NCBI GenBank assembly: GCA_907165135.1
Contig: OU015567.1
Location: forward strand, 4,655,001-4,719,000
Length of the DNA stretch: 64,000 nt
DNA from: Oikopleura dioica
Lineage: Eukaryota > Chordata > Appendicularia > Copelata > Oikopleuridae
Direction of reading: 5' to 3'
The notes below the pieces were generated by a model that was not told the origin of the DNA, ran no database searches, and saw nothing but the letters and a program-made list of their open reading frames with translations. Below, piece by piece: positions 41,328 to 51,631 of this stretch. Position numbers and translations under genes: made by a program. Within the stretch, counting starts at the first letter, position 1. Every line of letters starts with the position of its first letter.

Positions 41328-43938
41328 ATGAGGATTTTAACATTTATTCTTTTATCATTTTCAAATGCGAAAAAATCAAAGAAGAAAGAGATCGACCCTA
41401 TGTCGGTAAAAAAAGCTCGAGCCTCCCTCTGTGTCGAAGAAAGAAATAGATTTTGATCCAACAAACATGTGGCATATTGAAGCAATCACAGGGCCAATCA
41501 AGTATCACGACAGAATTCTCAAGAAGACAGAGGAAAACGGTGTGGAGAAGAGGGTTGGTTTTCACTGCACTTTTGAGTCGGGAAAATTGTGCAGAGAGTG
41601 GTCGGGGCTGGATTTGAGGATGCAGTATTTTATGAAACTGGTTAAGAAAGAAAATGAAGAAGCTGAAGTTTATGATTTTACGGTCCGCAAAGGGCCTGGT
41701 CATAGTATGGGATAAAGAGAAAAAACTCCAAAGAAAAAAGAGCTTAAAAAACCTGTGTTAAAACCTGAGTTAGGATTTGAAAGAGCTTATGCGGCTTTTT
41801 GTAGCCTTCAAGAACCTGAGTCAGGTTTTCTACACAGGTTTCTGAGTCCAGTTTTCGATCCAAATAGCGAGAAAATGGGTTTTCTTTCTATTTTCCTATC
41901 CCTTGATAGAGCATTCTCACTGGCCCACGAGTCGACCACACTCACAAAAGCATCGGAGGCCGCTATGTCGTGGCCAGCATGAATGAGGGAAGAGAAAACG
42001 ACGTCTTTATCCTTGCCTCTCCGACGATCAAATTCACCGAGCCCGTCTACTGCCTGAAGTACTGGTACCTCGCTTACGGAGAAGTAACTCGAGAGTTGAA
42101 AGTTACGCTTTTTCCGCGACGAGTAATGATCGACAAGACCTTCGAACGACATTTGAAAGATCGGAAAATGTGATCGACTGGAAATTTGCGCAAATCAAAA
42201 TCGACGCTGTCCATTTGACGGAACCACTTCAAGAAGCTGTTTTTGTTTTTCATACAAAAAGGGGGCCGATTTTCGATCAGACATCGCCATCGACGATATT
42301 CAACTGGATCCAGAAGCTTGTCCACTTTTTCCAATGCCGCCGCCGAAGACGACTCCGGCTCCAACTGGGCCCACTACTGCTTGGACTCCAGGAATGAGCT
42401 TCAACGATTTATGAGCTTCATTTTCTAACTGTTCCATATCATTTTTTAAAGCTCAAGAGAAGTCGCCCTAACGACAAAGGCGTTTGCAACGCGAAAACCC
42501 CTCCAACTCGCGAAGAAATTCAAGCCAATGGTTCACCAATTCGCCTATAACTAGGCTTAACGGACTAAAATTTGGCTACTTTTTCTAGCCTAGTAAGGGG
42601 TTATTTGACACAGTTTTAGAAAGCCCAGAAGCTGAGCTTTCCTTTGGGCACCATATCAAGGGGTCTGGGTCATGCCCGCAAGGCAATTCATGGGACCTGA
42701 AGTTCCAAAATAGGCACAAGAACTCTTCAATCGAGTTTTTCGATGCCGGTCCCCCGCTAAGAGCAGTCAAGAATAGGCGTATTAGAAAGCTGAGACTCTG
42801 AGCTTTCATTTGAGCCCAAAAAATCTAGCAGGTGGAGGGTTTGTGGCCTCATGGGGGCGCTAGAAGTCGGGGTAAAGAACCGGAAGTTCTGGAAATTCCA
42901 AGATTTGAGTTCTAAACTCATTATTTATTTTAGGGTTCGACCGCGGTCCACTTTTGACCCCTTGATATGGTGCCCAAATGAGAGCTCAGCTTCTGGGCTT
43001 TCTAAAACTGTGTCATATAACCCCCTTACTAGGCTAGAAAAAGTGGCCAAATTTTAGTCCGGTAAGCCTACCTATAACGACGCAGGATTCCAGCCGCTCA
43101 GAAGACAAAAGCTACCGCCGACAAAATATGGCTGCGGAGAAGGTTGTTTCCGAACCATTTTCGTTTCTCTTTCAACTTTCAGGGTACGTTCTTGAGCCGT
43201 TGTACGGAGTTTGCTGTGGAAACATTCATTTTTCAAAGTCAAATGGGCCGAAATGCTGTGAATTGGAGGGAGGAAGTTTTATGACATATCAACCGAGGTC
43301 AGAATCGATTAAGAATTTTCCTCACTATTCGTAGAAAACAAATTTGCTGTGCTGGAAAACTTTTTGACTCTCGAAAATTCGGCTGTTGCAACGATCAAGC
43401 TTTTGAAAAACGGAGTCAATTTTGCTGCGGCGAGGAAATTCGAGAGAGATCGGAACCAGAGCGCTGCTGTGTTTCCACTCTCGGGTGGATAACTGACTAT
43501 AATCCGAAAGAAAAGCAGTGTTGTAAGGGTTCTGTCGGAAGTCTTGACAGAGTTTGCTGCGGTGGTGATTTGATTCCTAATGATGAGGTTTGAATCCGTT
43601 GTTTTCCTTATCGATAAAAATTCTAGAGATGCTGCCATCAGAGCGTAACTCCATCTCCTTCTTGGCGCCTCAACGGAGTCCGTTACAATCCTTCTAGCTC
43701 AAAGAGATGCTGCAGATCCCCTGACCTTTCAAAGTCGTTTCACAAGGCTGTGATTCAAGATAGCGAGGAGGAAATCTGCTGCGCTGGAAACGTCGCAAGC
43801 AAGCGCGACAACATCTGCAAAATCAATGCTGTCGGGGAAGAGTTCATGAGTAGAAGATATCCGGACTATTTCGTCGATTTTATTTTTGAAGATCCATCGG
43901 AATTTATTTTGGACCAATTCAGGGGAACAAATTTCTGA
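41328..43938 (+). pseudogene. MAM plus galaxin-repeat protein, left copy, disrupted
   Basis: ATG 41328 begins a signal peptide (MRILTFILLSFSNA). The frame then breaks at a run of seven A (about 41406) that is six in the right copy. A run of five T (about 42110) and one of five G (about 42262) are each one base shorter than in the right copy. A 519-bp element splits the exon that follows the MAM domain. If undamaged the exons (41328-41709, 41910-42395, 42452-43142, 43183-43297, 43335-43587, 43627-43938) would encode a MAM domain followed by galaxin-like CC-rich repeats. The last exons remain open. Homopolymer-only shifts could be sequencing errors, but the inserted element cannot. Confidence 0.75.
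42552..43070. mobile_element. hAT-like non-autonomous element (519 bp), CCTATAAC target duplication
   Basis: Absent from the right copy, where TTCGCCTATAACGACGCAGG is continuous. The element starts TAGGCTTAACGGACTAAAAT and ends ATTTTAGTCCGGTAAGCCTA, with inverted arms of about 115 bases. It is flanked on both sides by CCTATAAC (42544-42551 and 43071-43078). An 8-bp duplication fits the hAT superfamily. No transposase frame. Confidence 0.9.
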
Positions 43939-44122
43939 AATTTTACTGAAAATAAAAAATAAAAGCAAATTTTTCAAAAAAGCGGCAAGAATTTCGCTGT
44001 TTTTCGTGTTTTTCTGACGATAATTATAATTCTTGGAGATTATCGAAATATCAACGCTCGTTTCTGCCAAAGAGTCAGCTCTGAAAATAATAAAAAAAGA
44101 AAAAAGAGAAAAAGTGGAGAAA

Positions 44123-45739
44123 ATGAGATTTTTGAAGCTTCTGTTGCTCCTTGAGCAAACCGTACTTGTGGATGCTTATGTCAATCCTTATCCAAGTAAG
44201 ACCCAAATCAACATCCATTTTCCGTAGTATCCTTCAGGAAGCCCATGCTTCACTGACGATCACGTGTGCAACAGGCGAGAAGAAGACTGCATCCCCGAAG
44301 GCCAGTTTCTTTACCAATGTTGCACTTGGGGAAAATACATGAGTTCCCAGTATCGCGAGGAAGTCTCTTGTCGGGTTGGAAATCGTAAGTTTTTCTTCTC
44401 ATTTTTTGTCTTTGAAAAACTCAATAAGCGCATCCATGCATGGGCGAAAATGCCTGCAAAGAAGATGAGTTCTGCCATCCGATAATTAAAAATCTCGAGG
44501 TTTCGAGCGACTACAAATGTGTCAAAATCGATGATAAATGTCACGGTAACGAGTTTCCAAGTGATTTTCTGTGTAAAAAATTAAGGGTATGTTCATTGCG
44601 AAAATGTTCTGTATGGCTCCTGCACGGGGTACATAGACGGGACTCATATGAACACATCAAAACCGCTGCGAGTAAATTCCGTCGACGACTGCTACAATCA
44701 TTGCGCCTCTTACCCGGTGAGCAGGGGTCTAAATATCAGCCGAAATCCTAGTGCGAAAGCGAAGCGAAAGCGAACCATTTTTTCAAATTTTTGCGAAGCG
44801 AAAGCGAAGCGAATTGTTCGCCCATGTGCGAAGCGAAAGCGAAGCGAAATATCATTGAAAATTGCGAAAAAAGCGAAAATGAGTTTTGCCCTGAAAAATC
44901 ATGAAACGAAAATATCTAGGAATGTACTGGGTTCGATCTGGACAGCAATGGCGGCTGTTACTTGGCATTTCAAGCCTGTGAAGAAGACCATCTCGTAATT
45001 AACCATGATAAAGACAATCACAAGTGGAACACTGCCTTTACAACATCGGCTCACTATCTTCACTACAGAATGAGTGACTGTACTGCTCCAAGTAAGTGTT
45101 TTCAGAAAAACTTGGCTCGGAAGCCTGAGTAAAAAACCTGAGTTCAATCAGAAAAATGATTTATGGACGGATCATCTTTTGTCTTTCAGACCCTGACTCA
45201 GGTTTTTGAGCCAAAAAAATCCGAAAAATAATTATTTTTTTCGAGAACGCCCGGCCCACTGCGATGTCAAAATCGAACATGAGCTCAGCAAGCGACTCAA
45301 CGAAGCAAAAGAACAAATGAAAGGACGAGTTAACGACTTTGAAATACTGGCTGATGCGCAGGAAGAAGCGAGAATTGCCATTACCGAGTTGAGGAAGAGT
45401 ACAAGCTCTCATTTGATCAACATTGTTGGTATTTTTGCGGCGATTTTGATCGTTAGAGCTATGATGATTTCTCTCAATTGCACGATTTGGAAGGAAAGGA
45501 ATAAGAAACTGGCGGTTGGGAGAAGACCTCATCAGCCGCATGATGAGTTCAATTACGACAACGGTAAAATAGAAAAGCAAGAAGAGCCCTCTTTTATATT
45601 CTCAGATACTGAGCGAATCTTACGCAACAGCATCCACTCAACCAAAAGCAAGGACTCACTTCCTAATTACGAAGCTGCAACAGCCGCGAAAAAAGCCGCG
45701 GAGATCGCGGACGCTGGCGCTGGAATTCACGCTCTTTAG
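44123..45739 (+). CDS. PAN/apple-like single-pass membrane protein, left copy
   Basis: Six exons (44123-44195, 44238-44384, 44429-44545, 44586-44716, 44920-45091, 45246-45739) in phase give 377 residues. Order: signal peptide (MRFLKLLLLLEQTVLVDA), a Cys-rich region (CNRREEDC, YQCCTWGKY, NACKEDEFCH), and a PAN/apple-like module (SVDDCYNHCASYPECTGFDL, NGGCYLAFQACEEDH). A charged helical stalk (ELSKRLNEAKEQMKGRVN), one membrane helix (LINIVGIFAAILIV), and a Ser/Glu/Ala-rich tail follow. PAN modules bind protein or sugar. The intact frame in both copies suggests both are functional. Intron 5 (45092-45245) carries a family-1 repeat, and intron 4 carries a copy-specific insertion. Confidence 0.78.
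44722..44883. mobile_element. 162-bp GCGAA-rich insertion in an intron of the left copy
   Basis: The matching intron of the right copy is 41 bases (GTGAGTTTTGCCC). Here, after GTGAG, 162 bases are inserted that begin CAGGGGTCTAAATATC and consist largely of GCGAAGCGAAAGCGAAGCGA repeats, then GAGTTTTGCCC resumes. A TGAG duplication at the edges is possible but short. Donor and acceptor are preserved. Confidence 0.8.
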
Positions 45740-45939
45740 ATGTTCAAAAGCACTTGAAATAAACACCAATAGATACTCCCATGATTTCCATATTCTTTCA
45801 TTTTTGCGATCTTTGCGCAATTAACATGTGATGATGAAAAAAACTGACTGGGCGGCGCAGGGCGGCGCAAGGCGGCACTAGGCGGCGCTATTAAGTGACT
45901 TCAAAAATTTTTTGTCTAATCGACAAACTTTTCGCGAAG

Positions 45940-46499
45940 ACTCTCAGCGTGCGTGGCCAGGTCTGATCGAAATGGCAGATCATTATGGACCAGCGGTGAG
46001 GCTAAATGTTGTCGCGTTTCCTCTGCCATATCATATCGCTGCTTGGAAAACTTCAGTTGGCCTTCAATGCATCGCAGATTTAAAACCTCAGCAAGCTTAT
46101 GAATACCTCGACTTGATGTTTGAATATGTTCGTTGTAAAATTAAGCTTATTTTTCATTGTTATTTTTAGCTTTTCCCAAATCAGGCTCCTTGGTGAAGTC
46201 AGTACCCAGCAGTCAGTAACTGAATTCATCGCCGATTCGGTCCAAAACCATCTTGGAATCGACAAAATTTCGTTTTTGGCGAACATAAATAGCGGCAACA
46301 TCGAATGGCTTACAAGAATTGATTGGAAATATGGCTGCTCACTCGGCGTTTCTGGTATTCTTTTTACAAATCACGAGTTTGAGGAGATTTTTAAGGAACC
46401 ACGGAGATTTTCGTGAACAGGGTTTACCTGAACAAATGGGTCGCGGATTACGACTTGGATTATTGGAAAGACATTCTCGATCCGATTGTTGGAGAATAA
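45940..46499 (+). pseudogene. DsbA-like thioredoxin-fold gene, left copy, no first exon
   Basis: Exon 2 (RAWPGLIEMADHYGPAVRLN, FPLPYHIAAWKTSVGLQ) and later exons (GEVSTQQSVTEFIADSVQNH, then GVSGTTEIFVNRVYLNKW) match the right copy. Exon 1 with the CP motif is missing; a short GGCGGCGCA-type run (about 45850-45890) stands in its place. After the acceptor at about 46169 there is one extra T compared with the right copy, which shifts the frame. The gene is therefore dead here. Confidence 0.7.
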
Positions 46500-47700
46500 A
46501 ACCAATAATATTGCTTATTTCCCTGACGATGGTTTTTTTAACTTACTTCATAATAAAGTCAGTTCTGAACATTGTTTTTGGCAAGACAAAATGACTCATT
46601 TTAAATGAGTTCAACGAATAGACATTTCTAAACCACGGTGATTGATGCTGTTTAGTTCGGCGGGAGATTATGGTCTTGATTTATCCAAACCGGATAAAAT
46701 AAGTGCAAACTTCCGAAAAAATTCTTGACAAGCATTTTTATTGATTTCTATTGTTCTCACATGACAAGTGAAATTCCATTTTTGACAAGATTCGCAGATA
46801 TTTTTAATTTTAAAATCAAATTACAAAATATTTTCAAATAGGAAGCGCGAAAAATATTGCTTCTTTTTGATTGATTCCTGATTTCTGCTGCGGACAGGCT
46901 TCTGGCAGGCGAAAAAGAAGACTAAACAAATGTAAATTCGGCATTTCACGCTTGTAGAAATGGTTTTGTCAACGGTTTATTTGTTAGTCAAGGTGAACAT
47001 CCTGATTTGACCTTGACAATCTGGCTGGCTTCTTTCAACATAAATAAAGTTAGAAAATGCGATTGATTCTAAATAAATTGCTGGCTCCTTATTTTTGAAT
47101 AGAAATGACGAAAATTTCAAATTCTATAAACATATGACGTATAATAAGTCTTTAAAATATATTTTTGAATAAATAAAACTTAATAAATTTCGTAATCAAT
47201 AATTTATTGAAATGAATATTCAATAAAAAATATTTATTTTTGGAATTTTTATCGAAATAACCGATGATTTTTGATGATTGGCCCGAAACCGAAAGCTCGA
47301 ATTAGCGACACCAAGCGAGCAGATTTCATTTTCTTTTTTTGGAGGACCTCCCGTACTGGAAGAATCTTAAGTAAAAGAAGAATCCTGCTCTTTGTGAATA
47401 TTTGGTTTCTTTTATCAAGAAAAAAAGACTCTTTTTTTACGTGAAGTTTTCAATCAAAAATTAAAATTTTGTTTATAAAAACAAAGTCACTCTTTCACGA
47501 AGTCCGCTCAGCGTGTCGTAATGAAGGGGCCAGTCTGAGTGGTGCGATGTTTGCGGTTATGACATCTGAGTTGTTGTGGACAGCGCGGTTGAATTAACCA
47601 GTGCTCGATAAAGCGACACTTGAGCTGCTTCCAGCAATCACTTCAATTTTGGGCCTAAAATTGGCCATTTTACGGAAGCAAGAGAAAATCAAAAGTTTGC
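46500..47700. other. Spacer between DsbA-like remnant and trypsin-CUB gene
   Basis: Conserved with the right copy (parts of 56832-59078), including about 200 nearly identical bases immediately before the trypsin-CUB start, which probably hold its promoter. AT-rich block at 47100-47260. No gene seen. Confidence 0.5.
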
Positions 47701-50056
47701 ATGACCAAACTTGCGTTTTTCTTGAATTTTATTTTTCCATTTTTGATAAGAGCTCAGAACAGCGGAAGATGGGGCAGCTACAGTTACAGTAATGATGTAA
47801 GAGAAGCGAAAAAGATTGAAGAAGATGTCAGGAATTTTCAAAAACTGGGAATTTGTGGGACGAGTAGAGTGTTGCCGAATGAACTTCTTTTCAAAGGAAG
47901 AAAAAGAAGAGAAACAAACGAGGATGGGATTGAAATTTCTCTTATTCTATCGTTATTGACAGTTCTAGACAAATTCAATGAAAAAATTGTTATCGAAACA
48001 TTCTATAAAATTCAACTTTTTCTATGAGAAAATCTCTTATATTCGCGAAAGAGGGTGAAATCCGATTTTCCACTCTGCAAGAAAACTTAAAATTGAGCTA
48101 TTTCTCATTATATTTTTACGAAATCAGATGAAAGGAACCCTAAAATCAATTGATCTTTCTATCCCATGAAAAGACCCTTGAAGCAAGAAGCCTTGGCCGA
48201 ATCGTCGGCGGCCAAGAAGCCAGGCCTCACAGCTGGCCATGGATGGTCTACCTCGATTTTGACGGATCATCTTGTGGCGCTACCTTGATTCATCCGAAAT
48301 ATATCTTGACGGCCGTTCACTGTGTTTACCGGAAACCACTTCCGAGAATAATTATCGGTGCGCATGATAAAACAGATGCAGGGAATCTACAAGGAAAAGC
48401 GAAAAGGATTATTCTTTTTCCTCAGGTGAGGTAATTTTCAAAGAGATTTTTACTATTAAAATTTTCGCTCTTTAAATACTCCGGTTACATCCTCCGGCCA
48501 CTAGATCTTCTCAGTTCTTCACAAACTTTTCCACACGGGTTGGGGTTAAAAATCAAGATTTTTGTATTAAGAAAATTTTTATGGCTTTGAATTGCTATTC
48601 CATCTTGAAAATCTTCTAGTTCTACAAACCAATTGATTACAACAACGACATCGCCATCATCGAGCTCGAACAAGAAATCCAAATCACCGACCGCGTGCGA
48701 CCAATTTGCCTCCCTCCAAAAGACTCCTTTATCAACCCTTCTGTCGAGGGAACAACATGCGTCGCCGCTGGCTGGGGCAGTCTTTCTGCCAAGAAAACGA
48801 TTCTACCCGACAAGCTGCATGATGTGGACATAGAACTGATCGAGCGAGACACCTGTCTGCAAATTCCGGGTTATACGAATCAAATTTCGGAAAAGATGAT
48901 TTGTGGCGGTCATTTGGAAGGTAGGGCTTCTCGATTTTTCTGCTCGAGCAAAAAAAGTTCGCCAAGAAGGAACCTTCAGATAAACAATCATTCTTCTCAT
49001 CAAATTCGATTAAATCATGTTTACAAATATGAACCTTTAGGCGGCAAGGATTCCTGTCAAGGCGACTCCGGTGGCCCCCTTATGTGCCAACTAAGTGGTC
49101 CAGGTTCTCCATGGGTTATTTACGGAATCACAAGCTGGGGAGTAGGCTGTGCGAGAGCGTATACACCTGGAGTGTATGTCAAAGTCTCTGTTTTTATCGA
49201 CTGGATTGGAGAAGAGACGGGAGTGAAGCCTGGTTTGGAAGTTGGAAGTTATAGAAATTTGCTCCCTTTTGAACCAAATGTCAAAACAATCAAAGGTGGG
49301 ATCCGAATCTGAGCCTGTTATCATTCCTTCCTCTAGAAATCCAAGAAGAATCAGCGAATCCACTTGCCAACGCAAATTTCGCCTCTAGTTTTCAATCCGA
49401 GGCAGACACTTGGGAGCTCCAGAATCATGTGATTAGTCAGAAAGTCTGTGGTGGCGAGCTTTATGGGCCTTCAGGAGTGATTACTTCTGATGGTTACCCT
49501 TATCGATATCAACCGAATCAGAGTTGCAAGTGGGTCATTTCAGCGAGGAATCCGGCTAATAAAATTGTTCTGAAGGAAAGGATTCATGAAAAGAGGCGTT
49601 AGAGGCTCGTAAAGATATAATTGATTATTTTGAATAATCAAATAAATTGAAAATAAAATATAAATTGAAAAATTATTTGACAAATAAATTGAAAAATTAT
49701 TTGTCGGATTTATGGTTTCAAAAATCCTCTAAAGTTCAAAATTCTCGATCTCGATCATCCTCGCGAATGCTTCCTGAACGACAACATCCTGGTCTTCGAC
49801 TCAAACAACCTCATCATCGGAACTGCCCAATGCTACCTCGCTCCTCGAACAACTTGGACAGTTTCTTCAAAGGGCTTTCTGACGCTTTACTTCAACACGA
49901 ATCAGAAAGACGAGGGAACGGGCTTTATGGTCGAGTATCTCGAAGAAAGTGACAAGGAAGAAGAGCATGAGAGGAATTTGATGGCGACGAGAACATGCGA
50001 TGAAAACTGGCTTTTAGAGTCGCATTCTACAGATATCAAACAATTTTCATCACCAG
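47701..50056 (+). CDS. Trypsin-CUB secreted protease, left copy, 3' truncated
   Basis: Exons 47701-47922, 48174-48425, 48620-48920, 49041-49295, 49337-49575 and 49735-50056 remain in phase. Signal peptide MTKLAFFLNFIFPFLIRAQ, a propeptide with one Cys (LGICGTSRVLP) and a KGRKRR cleavage site, then a trypsin domain with all three catalytic residues ([29 protein letters not shown]). Asp in KDSCQ predicts trypsin-like specificity. A first CUB domain follows (VCGGELYGPSGVITSDGYP, YFNTNQKDEGTGFMVEYL). The first intron fits as GA-AG in both copies. The second CUB and natural stop are lost at the duplication edge. Reading through the donor gives a stop within a few codons, so a shortened protease could still be made. 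Confidence 0.72.
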
Positions 50057-50211
50057 GTAAGGCTTTCTATTGAACCATAAAAACTTAATTTACATTTGTA
50101 CTTTAGTAGTCTAAGTATTTTGATACGAAAGGTCTATTTGAAAAACAATCTTGATCAAATAAAATTAAAGATGAAAATGGAAATTCATCTGATAAGTTTG
50201 ACTATTATGGT

Positions 50212-51628
50212 TAGGCTCCACGCTTAAAAAACGCTCCATTTTTTAACGCCCGATATTCAGGGTTTTTATTCTTTAGAATAGTTAAACATGTTCCTAGGAA
50301 CAAAAAATTGTATTATGACGAAAATGTCAGGTCACGTGATGACCCTTAAAAATTGCCAAAAAGTGCGAGAAATCGGCCAATTTTGGTTTTTGGTCACATG
50401 ACCCCCTCCACACCCCACTTTTTTTTTGGTTATTATATTTTCTGAAAGAGCTCAAAATTCTCTTCCCATCGATATGTGTCTCGACCCTGCCAATTGATAT
50501 CTCAACCCTTTTTCGAAGGGTTGAAAGTATTAAAACAGTGTTTTTTAAGGATTTTTTTTTGAAAAAAGTAAAATTAATCATAATAACATAAAAGTTTTAT
50601 GATAAAACCCAGTTAAACTTCCAATAATCTGCCTGTTATGGTCGAATTCGGCCGGAGGATCCCTTGGAGGACCCCTATGGTTGAAAACAAATTGGTGGAA
50701 GAGTAAATTTAACTTATTTAACTAAGCTTAACTAATTTAACTTGAATATCTTATTAAAGGGTCAATTATGACCGTCTCAGCCCCGTCCCTTGATTTTTGA
50801 ATTTAAGGGGCTTGACGGCCCTTCGGGCCGTCTCAGCCCCGTCCCTTGATTTTTGAATTTAAGGGGCTTGACGGCCCTTCGGGCCGTCTCAGCCCCGTCC
50901 CTTGATTTTTGAATTTAAGGGGCTTGACGGTCCTTCGGGCCGTCTCAGCCCCGTCCCTTGATTTTTGAATTTAAGGGGCTTGACATAGGCTGGGAAAAGC
51001 CTGAGTTGATCATTCTCAGTTGCGTCCCCAACCCCACCCACCTCCATCTGATGTTAAAATATATTTTCTTCCTATTTTTAGTTTTTATGGTTTTTACTTC
51101 ATTTTTTAAGTTTAGTTTTCCGTCGTCAAATTATCACAGGGCCCTGCCTTCGACTCTTTCTTCCAGCAGATTGTCTTCCACCAATGAGGTCCTCCAAGAG
51201 GTCCTCCGGTCTTAACCGACCAAAAGTGGCCAAAATACAAAAACAATCGTTTGTTTTATGAAAAAAGCCCCAATATTGTCTTTTATTAAAAACGTCACCA
51301 AAACGCTGTTTTTAAGCTTTCAAACCTTCAAAAAAGGGCTGAGATATCAATTGGCAGGGTCGTGACCTATATCAATGGAAAGAGAATTTTGAGCTCTTTT
51401 AGAAAATATAATAACCAAGAAAAAGTGGGGTGTGGAGGGGTCATGTGACCAAAAACTGAAATTGGCCGTTTTTGGCACTTCAAGGCCGATTTTAACCCCT
51501 TTCCGATTGAGATGAGAGGTTCATGTAACGGAACAAAATGTTCCTCATATACTAATTAATATTTATATTAGGTCGAAACATGTGATATCACGTGTTTTTT
51601 CGACACGAATTTTTAAGCGTGGAGCCTA
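50212..51628. mobile_element. hAT-like long-TIR element (1417 bp) near the duplication junction
   Basis: Starts TAGGCTCCACGCTTAAAAA and ends TTTTTAAGCGTGGAGCCTA. Flanked by ATTATGGT on both sides (50204-50211 and 51629-51636). Further inverted matches extend inward (for example GAGCTCAAAATTCTCTT at about 50449 against AAGAGAATTTTGAGCTC at about 51380). The centre holds a 56-bp tandem repeat. No transposase-like frame is visible. Confidence 0.88.
50771..50987. repeat. Tandem repeat, 56-bp unit, about four copies
   Basis: The unit contains GACGGCCCTTCGGGCCGTC (a perfect hairpin with TTCG-type loop) followed by TCAGCCCCGTCCCTTGATTT and AAGGGGCTT. Copies are almost identical, so amplification is recent. 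It lies inside the 50212-51628 element. Confidence 0.9.
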
Positions 51629-51631
51629 ATT

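Larger units (their letters stand above)
41370..50056 (+). repeat. Left copy of the four-gene segmental duplication
   Basis: From about 41370 the sequence matches 51652 onward nearly base for base, and the match continues through the MAM-galaxin, PAN-like, DsbA-like and protease-CUB genes to 50056 (right copy 61475). Differences are point changes, homopolymer indels and lineage-specific insertions. The left copy keeps the signal peptide of the first gene and lacks the last CUB of the fourth. Confidence 0.92.

Noticed and set aside
50771-50987. Regular repeats considered as a CRISPR array
   Set aside because: No variable spacers, a eukaryotic context and location inside a transposable element.
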